A DNA stretch of 64,000 nt from Astragalus membranaceus (taxonomy: Eukaryota > Streptophyta > Magnoliopsida > Fabales > Fabaceae), in contig CM076851.1 in NCBI GenBank assembly GCA_039519185.1, forward strand, positions 101,429,531 to 101,493,530, written 5' to 3'. This document shows positions 33,704 through 47,548 of this stretch, piece by piece. Position numbers and translations under genes: made by a program. How positions within the stretch are numbered: position 1 is the first letter of the stretch; each line of letters starts with the position of its first letter. The notes under the pieces were generated by a model. That model saw only the letters and a list, made by a program, of their open reading frames with translations. It was not told the DNA's origin and searched no databases.

Positions 33704-36700
33704 AATCAATGACAATTTTGACCTAGTCACATTGTTTCAGCCATAACTCCCTAAATACTTATTGTATCACTATGGGACTTGAAACTTCGGAAACTAGACA
33801 AAATTGTATTTACAATAGACACTTGTTTGGATAGTTTTAGTTGAGTATTGAGTTAGTTATGCCTATTTCAATATTGGCCACAGATGCTGTCCAAAACAGA
33901 ATTTTTACAAATCAAACCATCTCTCTTTCCCAATTTCGAAATGCTTGTGAGTATGGGGTCTTGATGGGAGCTGTTGGTAGCAACATTAGGAAGAATCAAA
34001 TGTTACAAGGGGAGATTGAAAGAGGGATCGTAGTGGGAAGTCATAGGAGCTTGTGAAGTTCAAAAAGACTTCAACTTCTTGATTGTGTTGTGACCATACT
34101 TCTTGAGCATGTGAGTTCGTTATCCTCGCTTGATGTTTAATTGTTGAACGCATGGAATGTGAGGAAAATTATTTCAAATAAAGTATGTCAAAGAGCTTCT
34201 GAAGAAGCTTAAAATGGATGATTGCAAGGCAATGAACACACCTATGCATCTGATAAGTTGGAGAGAGAGACAGCCCTGCGGTCCACATTTAGAGAGAGAA
34301 ACTCTGGCTTCTCTGTAGCATGCCGTCATCCTCCTCCCGAAACTAGGGTTTCGTGAAGGTTTTTTGCCCCAGTTCGCTGGTTTTCCCCTCTCTTGTGGAG
34401 GTTCTGCCGCTCCCCACCCGATGGGGCCTCGTCTCCTTTCCTCTTCCATGACTTTTCTTCATCTTCCCTATACCCTCAACACAAATCCCCAACATCTACA
34501 CCCATCTCCCATCGGTTCTCCCTTTCTACTCCTCCCTCACCCACCTTTACATCTCTCACTTTCGTGGGTCTCTTTGATCACAAACCTTTCAACCTTCCGT
34601 CGCGTGGATCTGCTCTCTCGTTCATCGGTGGTTTTGGGCCAGATCTGCTCAACTTCGTCGCTCCTCCGTTGGTCAAGATCCACCGCCGTACCCTGCTTCA
34701 GCCGGTCGCACATCAAGGTAAGTCTCCTCAGCTTTTGTTTGTCAACCCCGACCCTTTACACTACAAGAAATTCGCGGATTACCGGCGGCCAAAATCCGCC
34801 GGAAAAGGCCAAAATCTGCCGGAAATTGGCCATTAGCGGCGGACTTTTTCCGCCGGAAATTTGTTCGCAGGTAACGGTTTTTGGCGTTTTTCCTCCGGAA
34901 ATGTGCGTTTCCGTCGGATTTTTAATTTTTTTTTAAATTTTTTTTTTCAAATTTTGTATTTTAATTAAATAAGAAGTAATAAAAAATGAAGTAGAATATG
35001 AGAAAAAAATTATATAGAATAGAATGAGAAGTAATAGAGAAATTAGAATGAATAAGAATGAAAGAGAGTGCCAAAAAAATAAGAATTAATGAAAGAGAGT
35101 ATGGAAAAATAATATAGGAGAGAAAAAGAATGAATAAGTGATAAGGAATAAGAATAAATGAGAGTATGTGAATGAAGAAATAAGAAGAAGTGAGAAGGAA
35201 GAACAAATGGGAAATATAGAAAAGAGATATGTAGAGAAATTTAATTAAGTCTGAAGAGTATCACTGCAAGAATAAGTGCTTTTTCCTGCCATAGTTTCCG
35301 ACGAACTCTTATTTGTCGCAATTTCTGGCGGATTTCCGACGAAAAAGTCGTCGCAAATGTTCAGGAAAAAAAGGCGCAAACTAAATAACCCAATTAAAAC
35401 TCAGAATCATCCCTCGAACCCTCATTCACTCACTCTCCTCTGTCGTTCTCTCCCTCACTCTCCTCCACCCTCCGTAGCCCTCCACCGCCTTCCTCCGCCC
35501 TCCTCCATCGCAAACGTGCTCCAAGGCTACGAAGACAGTCTCTCCGCTGTGCGTTGTGTTTTGCCACCACAACGTCTTCTCTCTCATCTCTGCTTGTAGC
35601 AAAGTCGCAAAGCTACCACACCATCTCTGCCGTCACTTTTTCCGGTGAGCGTTGCTTTCTTCTCCAGGCCTTCCTCCTTCGAGTTTGCTATTTTTTGTTG
35701 CTTTTAAGTGAGAAATTGATTTTCCCCCAAAACCCTAAATCCCCAATTTAAGCGTGTGCTTCCTCCTTCTGATCAACCTATTTGATGCTTCTGTTGAGTT
35801 TTTTTTTCTCTGGTTGAGTGTTGTATTCTGATTTTGGTTTTCCCTTATGTTGGTGATCATGACTATATTCCCACGGTGTTTGATAATTTTAGTGCAAATG
35901 TGGTCGTTGAAGGCACAACTGTCAATTTAGGCCTCAGGGATACAGCTGGTATGGTAACTGAAATCTGTTTTGGAGGTTCAGTGAAGTTAAACTGGGTAGA
36001 GGTTCAGCTCTAAGGTGAGTTCCTTGCTACATATGTGTCATAAATGAAATTGCATGTTAGTGAAAGTTGATTTTTTGAGTTATGTGAGTTGCATGTTGTA
36101 TTAGTTGATTAGAAATGCTTTATGTGCTGAAATGATACTCATATTGTGTGAATTGGTGTGGCATTACATGAGTTAAGTAATTGCTTGTTGGTGGTTTTGT
36201 TGGTATGAAATTAAGCATGTATACACTGATTTTGATGAGATAATGATGTTGGGTTTAGACTGGAAATGATAGGGAAGGATTGGGAATCAAAGGAGTGGGC
36301 TTTTCAAAGTGAAAAATGAAAATTTTGTGAAATTGCACAGGGGCCCCGGTCTGTGCGCCTGCAACTGGTGGGGAAAACTCTATGAACATGTTCAAAACCA
36401 GGTCATTATCAGTCTAAAACCATGAGACACAATCAAAATTTTCATCACACAACATAGGTGCAGAGTTTTCTGCAATAGTACATCTACTTCGGCGAATTAT
36501 TTAAAATAGCAAAAGACATCGGATTTATGCAAACGACCACTCATTGGAAAACTTTATAAGTCTAGTTTCTGCATATGATTTTTATTTTTCAAAACAATGA
36601 GCCAATTGTTACAGTTTTTAGAAAGAATGCGAATGGTTTCCAGATTCGACAGTTTCTGTCCTTCAACTTCTAATCACTCTCAAATGACCTAAACTTGACC

Positions 36701-37083
36701 AAATGGCACTATAATTGTGCCTAAACAGAATCCAATTGAGTCTAGTTTCTACCGGTACAAGAATCGTTTAAAATGAAGTTCAATTGAAAGCACAAAATCC
36801 AAAACACTGAACATCTACCCAGTTTAACTTCAATTTGTGCTGCCAGTTTAAATATAAATCACAATAAGGCTCAAATCTGTTTAGCACAAATCTGTTTATG
36901 ATGGTTTAGTTAAGTTTTATGTGTTTGTTATTTACTTTTGTTTCTTGTTTGTTTAAATTAATTTAGTTAGTTCTTGCGATTTTGTTTGGCAGGTAACTGG
37001 TGGATCAAGCCATACAATTCAATTATATCTAAAATTTCTTAGATCTTTGCTGCAAAAGCATGGAAAGGTTTGTCCATTGCCTT
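33704..37083 (+). repeat. 3,380-bp tandem unit, copy 2 of 3
   Basis: The content is the same as copy 1. It shares two variants with copy 3 (near 33892 and 36319) and two with copy 1 (near 34751 and in the T/A run at about 34936), so it is intermediate between them. Confidence 0.95.
35861..35950 (+). pseudogene. captured ROP/RAC GTPase fragment, copy 2
   Basis: Identical to 32481-32570, created by the 3,380-bp tandem repeat rather than by a separate capture. Confidence 0.85.
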
Positions 37084-40000
37084 AATCAATGACAATTTTG
37101 ACCTAGTCACATTGTTTCAGCCATAACTCCCTAAATACTTATTGTATCACTATGGGACTTGAAACTTCGGAAACTAGACAAAATTGTATTTACAATAGAC
37201 ACTTGTTTGGATAGTTTTAGTTGAGTATTGAGTTAGTTATGCCTATTTCAATATTGGCCACAGATGCTGTCCAAAACAGAATTTTTACAAATCAAACCAT
37301 CTCTCTTTCCCAATTTCGAAATGCTTGTGAGTATGGGGTCTTGATGGGAGCTGTTGGTAGCAACATTAGGAAGAATCAAATGTTACAAGGGGAGATTGAA
37401 AGAGGGATCGTAGTGGGAAGTCATAGGAGCTTGTGAAGTTCAAAAAGACTTCAACTTCTTGATTGTGTTGTGACCATACTTCTTGAGCATGTGAGTTCGT
37501 TATCCTCGCTTGATGTTTAATTGTTGAACGCATGGAATGTGAGGAAAATTATTTCAAATAAAGTATGTCAAAGAGCTTCTGAAGAAGCTTAAAATGGATG
37601 ATTGCAAGGCAATGAACACACCTATGCATCTGATAAGTTGGAGAGAGAGACAGCCCTGCGGTCCACATTTAGAGAGAGAAACTCTGGCTTCTCTGTAGCA
37701 TGCCGTCATCCTCCTCCCGAAACTAGGGTTTCGTGAAGGTTTTTTGCCCCAGTTCGCTGGTTTTCCCCTCTCTTGTGGAGGTTCTGCCGCTCCCCACCCG
37801 ATGGGGCCTCGTCTCCTTTCCTCTTCCATGACTTTTCTTCATCTTCCCTATACCCTCAACACAAATCCCCAACATCTACACCCATCTCCCATCGGTTCTC
37901 CCTTTCTACTCCTCCCTCACCCACCTTTACATCTCTCACTTTCGTGGGTCTCTTTGATCACAAACCTTTCAACCTTCCGTCGCGTGGATCTGCTCTCTCG
38001 TTCATCGGTGGTTTTGGGCCAGATCTGCTCAACTTCGTCGCTCCTCCGTTGGTCAAGATCCACCGCCGTACCCTGCTTCAGCCGGTCGCACATCAAGGTA
38101 AGTCTCCTCAGCTTTTGTTTGTCAACCCCGGCCCTTTACACTACAAGAAATTCGCGGATTACCGGCGGCCAAAATCCGCCGGAAAAGGCCAAAATCTGCC
38201 GGAAATTGGCCATTAGCGGCGGACTTTTTCCGCCGGAAATTTGTTCGCAGGTAACGGTTTTTGGCGTTTTTCCTCCGGAAATGTGCGTTTCCGTCGGATT
38301 TTTAATTTTTTTTTAAAATTTTTTTTTCAAATTTTGTATTTTAATTAAATAAGAAGTAATAAAAAATGAAGTAGAATATGAGAAAAAAATTATATAGAAT
38401 AGAATGAGAAGTAATAGAGAAATTAGAATGAATAAGAATGAAAGAGAGTGCCAAAAAAATAAGAATTAATGAAAGAGAGTATGGAAAAATAATATAGGAG
38501 AGAAAAAGAATGAATAAGTGATAAGGAATAAGAATAAATGAGAGTATGTGAATGAAGAAATAAGAAGAAGTGAGAAGGAAGAACAAATGGGAAATATAGA
38601 AAAGAGATATGTAGAGAAATTTAATTAAGTCTGAAGAGTATCACTGCAAGAATAAGTGCTTTTTCCTGCCATAGTTTCCGACGAACTCTTATTTGTCGCA
38701 ATTTCTGGCGGATTTCCGACGAAAAAGTCGTCGCAAATGTTCAGGAAAAAAAGGCGCAAACTAAATAACCCAATTAAAACTCAGAATCATCCCTCGAACC
38801 CTCATTCACTCACTCTCCTCTGTCGTTCTCTCCCTCACTCTCCTCCACCCTCCGTAGCCCTCCACCGCCTTCCTCCGCCCTCCTCCATCGCAAACGTGCT
38901 CCAAGGCTACGAAGACAGTCTCTCCGCTGTGCGTTGTGTTTTGCCACCACAACGTCTTCTCTCTCATCTCTGCTTGTAGCAAAGTCGCAAAGCTACCACA
39001 CCATCTCTGCCGTCACTTTTTCCGGTGAGCGTTGCTTTCTTCTCCAGGCCTTCCTCCTTCGAGTTTGCTATTTTTTGTTGCTTTTAAGTGAGAAATTGAT
39101 TTTCCCCCAAAACCCTAAATCCCCAATTTAAGCGTGTGCTTCCTCCTTCTGATCAACCTATTTGATGCTTCTGTTGAGTTTTTTTTTCTCTGGTTGAGTG
39201 TTGTATTCTGATTTTGGTTTTCCCTTATGTTGGTGATCATGACTATATTCCCACGGTGTTTGATAATTTTAGTGCAAATGTGGTCGTTGAAGGCACAACT
39301 GTCAATTTAGGCCTCAGGGATACAGCTGGTATGGTAACTGAAATCTGTTTTGGAGGTTCAGTGAAGTTAAACTGGGTAGAGGTTCAGCTCTAAGGTGAGT
39401 TCCTTGCTACATATGTGTCATAAATGAAATTGCATGTTAGTGAAAGTTGATTTTTTGAGTTATGTGAGTTGCATGTTGTATTAGTTGATTAGAAATGCTT
39501 TATGTGCTGAAATGATACTCATATTGTGTGAATTGGTGTGGCATTACATGAGTTAAGTAATTGCTTGTTGGTGGTTTTGTTGGTATGAAATTAAGCATGT
39601 ATACACTGATTTTGATGAGATAATGATGTTGGGTTTAGACTGGAAATGATAGGGAAGGATTGGGAATCAAAGGAGTGGGCTTTTCAAAGTGAAAAATGAA
39701 AATTTTGTGAAATTGCACAGGGGCCCCGGTCTGTGCGCCTGCAACTGGTGGGGAAAACTCTATGAACATGTTCAAAACCAGGTCATTATCAGTCTAAAAC
39801 CATGAGACACAATCAAAATTTTCATCACACAACATAGGTGCAGAGTTTTCTGCAATAGTACATCTACTTCGGCGAATTATTTAAAATAGCAAAAGACATC
39901 GGATTTATGCAAACGACCACTCATTGGAAAACTTTATAAGTCTAGTTTCTGCATATGATTTTTATTTTTCAAAACAATGAGCCAATTGTTACAGTTTTTA

Positions 40001-40463
40001 GAAAGAATGCGAATGGTTTCCAGATTCGACAGTTTCTGTCCTTCAACTTCTAATCACTCTCAAATGACCTAAACTTGACCAAATGGCACTATAATTGTGC
40101 CTAAACAGAATCCAATTGAGTCTAGTTTCTACCGGTACAAGAATCGTTTAAAATGAAGTTCAATTGAAAGCACAAAATCCAAAACACTGAACATCTACCC
40201 AGTTTAACTTCAATTTGTGCTGCCAGTTTAAATATAAATCACAATAAGGCTCAAATCTGTTTAGCACAAATCTGTTTATGATGGTTTAGTTAAGTTTTAT
40301 GTGTTTGTTATTTACTTTTGTTTCTTGTTTGTTTAAATTAATTTAGTTAGTTCTTGCGATTTTGTTTGGCAGGTAACTGGTGGATCAAGCCATACAATTC
40401 AATTATATCTAAAATTTCTTAGATCTTTGCTGCAAAAGCATGGAAAGGTTTGTCCATTGCCTT
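37084..40463 (+). repeat. 3,380-bp tandem unit, copy 3 of 3
   Basis: This copy ends at AATCAA (40464-40469), after which the sequence continues uniquely into the rest of the inner CACTA. Private differences are CCCGGCCC for CCCGACCC near 38131 and a shift in the T/A run near 38316. Confidence 0.95.
39241..39330 (+). pseudogene. captured ROP/RAC GTPase fragment, copy 3
   Basis: Identical to 32481-32570, in the third tandem unit. Confidence 0.85.
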
Positions 40464-41103
40464 AATCAACATTTTTCTTTCATAACTCAGTACTTAGTTA
40501 TGGTGGTTCATGCTTGTAACATTTGTAATTTCGATTCAATGAGCTGTCATGTAATGCATTATTTATGGAAATGAGGGAATGTTTTTCCCCTAAGGCTTAT
40601 AATCCTGGAAAAATTCACAAGTATCTTTGATTTTCGGCACAATGACAAACAACTTTATTTAATAATTGATGGCGTCAATTTCATTTGGTTAGGCTATCAT
40701 CTATCATGCACAGACCTCCTGCATGTAGATACTGATGGTGTCATCTAAGCAAAAAGCTATATATTATTCCATGCCTTGTGCCTATCATATTTCTTATATA
40801 CTGTCTATTTTTTTAAGCTTGATACTTCTACTTTGGCCCTTCTATGTGATAGTAGAGTTTAAATTCCAAGGAGCTGGTTTGAGCTTGATAAATAAGGGTG
40901 TTTCTTTCTTATTATTTTAAAATAAAAAGCTACAGCATATGAGGCATAGTTTTTTCTTTTCTTTTGCACAAAACTAGGATTAGTTCTTGCTGATCTAAAA
41001 TAAAACCAAAATTTGCACAAAACTCAGGGTAACCAAACTCTTGCTAGGTTTGTCTCGAAACAATTTTGTTTGTGTAAGTTGATCTTCTTATTTCTGCTTA
41101 CAG
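40464..41103 (+). other. unique CACTA interior, no recognised gene
   Basis: AT-rich, intron-like sequence between the tandem array and the translocator fragment. A 61-codon ORF at 40735-40920 has a hydrophobic stretch but no recognised family. Confidence 0.4.
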
Positions 41104-41217
41104 GCCTTAAAGGTGTACCATTTCCCTGCAACTGTCACAGCTTTTCGATTTGCTATGGGCACTCTCCTTGTAGCGTTTCTATAGATTTTTAAGACACCAA
41201 GGGTCACTTCCGCATAG
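41104..41217 (+). pseudogene. captured plastid phosphate-translocator-like exon fragment
   Basis: After a CAG acceptor the frame reads ALKVYHFPATVTAFRFAMG and TLLVAFL, then a TAG stop, IFKTPRV, and a second stop next to a GT donor. The pattern fits the first helices of the triose-/phosphoenolpyruvate-phosphate translocator family of the plastid inner envelope. The in-frame stop and the single exon show it is a dead fragment. The family is assigned from memory and other drug/metabolite transporters are possible. Confidence 0.5.
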
Positions 41218-41570
41218 GTATATATCTATTTCCTAATTCCTAATTCCTATTTTAGTTTGAATCTTGATGCTACTCAGTGGTTTGATTGTCAAATCTGTGA
41301 TTTTGAACTCTCTTATTGTTGACTATTTTGAGCATAAATGTTCTAATTGCTTGATTGCTTGATATAAATTTTATCCAACACAAACGTAGTATTTCATTTT
41401 GAGTATAAATGTTCTAATTGCTTGATTGCTTGATTTTGAACTCTTAGTTTTAGATTTCAATGTTGCAATGATGAGTGAATGTCCTTTTTTTGAAGCCAAC
41501 TCTCTTAGTTTTAGATTTCTAATTGCTTCATTGCGTGCAATGTTGTCTTGTAAATGTTTTCTCAATGCAG
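41218..41570 (+). other. intron-like spacer upstream of the transposase gene
   Basis: AT-rich sequence with a local duplication: GTTCTAATTGCTTGATTGCTTGAT occurs near 41340 and again near 41408. It ends in the acceptor CTCAATGCAG (41561-41570). No coding sequence is recognised. Confidence 0.5.
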
Positions 41571-43148
<1,578 letters not shown>

Positions 43149-43680
43149 CGGGACATAGGTAATTTATGTTTTAATTAATGTGTAAAATATCATAGTTTTA
43201 TGAATTATACACTATAGTAATGATTATCGTTTTTGAATTGTTAGGAATATTGTTCGGAGCTATGCTTGAAGATGCTACGTCAGAATTTTGAGTTTATGGA
43301 ACATTAGTATAGTTTATGTATCATTTTCAGTGGTATGTTTTGATATATTTTGATATTTGGTATCTTTGACACTTTTAACATTAGTGCAGTTTATGTTTAA
43401 CTAAGTTGGCGGATTAGGTTTTGATATTTGGTATGTTTGACACTTTTAACATTAGTGTATATATGTTTGACACTTTAGTGGTTTGGATTGAATTGGTGAA
43501 ATTGAATCTGAATTGAATTGGCAGGGAATTTTTAAGAATTTAATTTTGAGTTTGAAATTAAATTGGCAGAGAATTTTTGAGTCTAAAATTGAATCTAAAA
43601 TTTGAGTCTGAAACTGAAATTGAGGCTGAATTGAATTTGCAGGGAATTTTTGAGTCTGAAGTTGAATTGGCAAATGGCTA
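43149..43680. other. CACTA 3' non-coding sequence
   Basis: AT-rich sequence downstream of the transposase stop, with direct repeats such as GATATTTGGTATSTTTGACACTTTTAACATTAGTG (parts at about 43357 and 43419) and GAATTGGCAGGGAATTTTT-like units (43508-43650). No gene is seen. Confidence 0.6.
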
Positions 43681-43699
43681 ATTTTTAAGAATGTAATTT

Positions 43700-44030
43700 T
43701 TTTGCGTACCGACGGAATTTGCGACGGAATTTCAAGGATAATTATTGCATTTGCGACGGAATTATGACAGTTAATTAACAAAATTCATATCATTTGCGAC
43801 GGATTTGCGATGAAAATGTGTCACTGTTTGCAATGACTTTGCCACGGATATTTGCGACAAGATTTGCGACGACTTTGCGACGGAGACATTTGCGACGAAA
43901 ATATCCGTCGGAAACGATTTGCGACGAAATTTTCTCCGTTGGAAAGTCCGTCGGAAACGGGAATTTGCGACCAAAATCAGTGCATTTGGGAAGGCTTTCG
44001 CCGTCGGAAATCGTCGATTTTCTTGTAGTG
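43700..44030. repeat. inner CACTA right subterminal repeats (TTTGCGACGGA)
   Basis: Roughly ten TTTGCGACGGA or TTTGCGACGAA units lie before the terminal ATTTTCTTGTAGTG. The left end has the matching TTTCCGACGAA and GTCGTCGCAAA units (31909-31980), supporting the pairing. Confidence 0.82.
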
Positions 44031-44242
44031 TATGAGAAAGAAGAAATAAGAATGAATAAGTGAGAATGAATGAGAAGGAAGAAGAAAAGAAATGTAGAAG
44101 AGTGTAGGAGAAAGTGAGAAGGAAATAAAGAGTGAAATGAGAGAATGAGAAGAGTGTAGGAGAAAGTTTTATTTATAGGAATTTCTAAACGTTCCGGGGA
44201 ATTTACCGGCGGATTTTTATCATTTCTGACGGATTTTTTGAA

Positions 44243-44245
<3 letters not shown>

Positions 44246-44303
<58 letters not shown>

Positions 44304-44304
44304 T
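44246..44304. repeat. (ATT)n microsatellite in the outer CACTA
   Basis: About 20 ATT units between CCGCCGG-type subterminal repeats. Confidence 0.9.
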
Positions 44305-44962
44305 TTAAACAAAATCCGCCGGTAAATTTCCGGCGACATTTCCGAGGGATTTTTTTGAATTTTCGGCGGATTTTTAATTTTTTTTTTGAAAATCCCTTCG
44401 GATTTTCAAAAAAAAATTAAAAAAAATCCACCGGTAATGTAAAAATCCGCCGGAAAAAATCCGCCGGTAATACGCGATTTTCTTGTAGTGTTACCTGCTC
44501 TACCCAACCGGCCTCCACCTGAACCCCCACCCCTGGCTCTGGCACCGTGGGCAGAAAACCCCTCCACCTTCCCTGCTGTTACGAACAGGAACTCTATCCC
44601 CTGTTTTCGTAAGCCTGAAAACCCTCCATTGATTTTGTTCCCGATTCGGCCACCCCCTAAGCCAACTTGGATTGAATCTCGGTCATCAGTTACGGCTTCT
44701 GATTTTGGTGAACTTGACCGGCTCTTGATCGGTGCTCTATGTTTACTGGTATGGTCAGATTGTTTCAATCGTTTTTGATTTTGTGTTGTGTCCTTGGTAA
44801 CTATGGATTTGCACATTGATCTATTGGTTAGCATGTTCCGTGCAGGCACTTTGATAGTCATCAACAAATTCAGCATTCCCCCTAACAGTCAAGTTGTTTA
44901 TGATTTTGTGGTGTGTTTGGACCATCGTGAGACCATGTATAGTCGATCCGCGTGTATCCCAG

Positions 44963-46536
44963 TGATAGCCCCGCAAGTGCACGGGTCGTATCGCGTAATA
45001 AAAGAGTTATCGATCCACAGGGAGAGCCTAGGTGAATACCAATCTAATTTTTCAAAGTTGATTAACTGAAAAGAAAGTGTTTTTTTTGGAAAGAAGGAAT
45101 ATTTTAGTAAAGTCTACTCACTCATGATCATTGTAGACAAAAGAGGAGAAAAGAAAATAAAAGAAGAAGACATAAAGTTAAATAGCGAGAAATAAAAGAA
45201 AGCGGTAAAGTGCAAAAATCATAAATAGCGGAATTGTAAATGACAAGAAAGTAAATTGCTTGAAAAGTAAATTGCCAGTAATTTACTTGACTTGCCAGTA
45301 ATTTACTTGACTTGCCAGTAGTTTACTTGACTTGCCAGTAGTTTACTTGACTTGGAAATTTAAAGGGCAAAAAAGTAAATAACAAGGAAAATAAAAGAGC
45401 GAAAAAGTAAAGAGCGAAAAGTAAAGAGCGAGAAATTAAATAGCAATGAAAGTAAATGACTTGGAAGATAAAAGGGCAAGAAAGTAAATAGCAGGGAAAA
45501 TAAAAGAGCGAAAAAGTAAAGAGCGAAAAGTAAAGAGCGAGAAAGTAAAGAGCGAGAATTTAAATAGCAAGGAAAGTAAATGACTTGGAAAATAAAAGGG
45601 CGAGAAAGTAAAAAGCGAGAAAGTAAAAAGCGAGAAATTAAAGTGAAGTCATGAATCTTAGAGGAAACCTTGTCATGGATTTTTCTCACAAAATTTAAGC
45701 TTGGTTACAAGTGAGGATCAAGCCTCTATTTATAGGAAAATATTAGGTCTAAGGCACTTGAGAGGAGGGGCAAAATGGTCATAAAAAAAGTGGCAAATCA
45801 AGTGGCAAGGGAAAGCCATCAGCAAGTGGGTGCAGCCAAAATTGACTTGTCTGGTGCCAGGGTCGTGCGCCCATGTGCCTGGGTCGTGCGCCCTGGCCAG
45901 TCAATTTTGGCTGCTCTGCGCCAGTTTTGCACTAGGGTCGTGCGCCTATGGTGCCAGGGTCGTGCGCCATGTGCTGGAAAAGCTGTTCTGCGTTGCTGGC
46001 AAGCATGGGTCGTGTGCCTATGTGCCAGGGTCGTGCGCCTTGTTCTGCCAAAATGGGCCATTTTCAGTTGAAAACACGCACGGGTCGTGCGTGGTGCACT
46101 CAGGGTCGTGCGCAGACTCTGCGCCAGTTTTTACCAGGGTCGTGCGCCTATCTGCCAGGGTCGTGCGCCAGTTTTGCACTAGGGTCGTGCAACATGTGCC
46201 AGGGTCGTGCGCAGGCTCTGCGCCAGTTTTTGCTGCTTGGCGCCCTTGGCGCCCTGTGCTGCGCCAGTTTTGCTGCTTGGCGCCCTTGGCCAGTTTTCGG
46301 TTTTTGGGGCCCTTGGCGCCCATGAGGGTGTCTAGTGCTTTAAAAATTGCTCCTCCTCAAATATTTCCTTTTTTCTTCATTTTAGCTCATATTTTCTCTT
46401 TTGCTCCAAAATAAAACCTGAAAATAAAAAGCAAACATATGTAGTAAAATAGTTCAAAGATATAAAATATAATTAAAATACCTAAAAAAACTTAATGAAA
46501 ATAACTATTAAAAAGACTCTAAAAATAGACTTATCA
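44963..46536 (-). repeat. 3' LTR of the Athila-lineage element
   Basis: The LTR is 1,574 bp with ends TGATA...TATCA. It contains 20-bp tandem units (CTTGCCAGTAATTTACTTGA, about 45278-45360, four copies), AAAGAGCGAGAAAGTAAA repeats (about 45365-45650) and a GGGTCGTGCGC array (45860-46330). A TATA box lies at about 45728-45735 on the minus strand. Confidence 0.95.
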
Positions 46537-46550
46537 AACTCCCCCACGCT
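46537..46550 (-). other. polypurine tract of the Athila-lineage element
   Basis: The minus strand reads AGCGTGGGGGAGTT immediately before the 3' LTR. Confidence 0.82.
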
Positions 46551-47548
46551 TGAACCTTTGCTTGTCCTCAAGCAAAAACAGTGTAAATCCTTAGGCCGAT
46601 TCTGAAGGAAAATTATTTTCACATCGAATCATTAAGCGAACTGTGGGGCAATTCTAACACTTCGGTTTGAGAACTACTATCCGGGCTTCTTGTGGAATTG
46701 GGAGACAAATTTAAAGTATCAATACATTAGAGAGGATATCAATGTCATCATAGAACCGGTTCCCCAGCATTCTTAAGTTTGGGTCCTCCATTCACTAAGA
46801 CCGGGTCTCAAAGGAGGGTCTTTATACGTTGGGTATTCAAGCAATATTTCTTTTTCTTTTTCTTTGATTGTATATGCTAACCATTCATTTTGACATTTAA
46901 AATGCACCAATTTTTGCATTTTGAATTGGTTTTGCAAAATTTTTTTTTTTTTTTTTTTTGAATACCCCAACTCAGACGTTTTTCTCCAGTAACCGCGCAT
47001 CCAGTGAATGTCACCAAGAGAACCAGGTCACTAGTTTCTTTTCAGTCCTTCTAATTGTATTAACAACTGAAAACAGTCTCAGTAGTGTGTGTGTGTGTGA
47101 AAAAGCCCTAGAAGTAGAAATCGAACCATGATATAATTTTGTTGTTCCCAACCAGTCCACCTAGATGATTGCTAATGAAAAATGGAAAAATTATTTTTGT
47201 CCAGAAAAGGCTTATCTAAAACATGCTTTAGGGTTCACAAAGTTTCGTGATGGAGGGAGCAGATACAACTCAAAGTACAAAAAGATAAAAACTCGGCAAA
47301 GCAATAAAGACATTCCTAATAAGAGTAATAAAATACCCCCCCCCCCATGCTTGGACTAGGCATTGTCCTCAATGATTTTTCAATTTAAACAAAAAAGGGT
47401 TTAGGAGAGCTCACCTGGCTGTCTGGTTCAGGATACTCGGCCCTGGGGTATTTTATTTTTCAACAAATCAAAAAATTCATTAAGCCGTGGGTTGCCTCCC
47501 ACGCAGCGCTCTTTTAACGTCACTAGCTTGACGGTCAAAAAGAATTTT
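46551..47548 (-). other. non-coding region between integrase and polypurine tract
   Basis: No ORF of convincing length lies on the element's strand, so there is no env-like gene. A T run (about 46937-46959) and a C run (about 47337-47346) are visible on the plus strand. The reverse complement of the Athila-typical CGCTGCGTGGGAGGCAACCC is seen near 47487-47508. Confidence 0.7.

Noticed and set aside
45819..46414. ORFs of 80-194 codons over the GGGTCGTGCGC array, repeated at 53842-54428
   Set aside because: Open in three or more frames, present in both LTRs of one element, and composed only of the repeat motif.
46551..47548. Possible env-like gene in the Athila element
   Set aside because: No frame on the element strand exceeds about 75 codons and none has a signal peptide or membrane segment that I can support.
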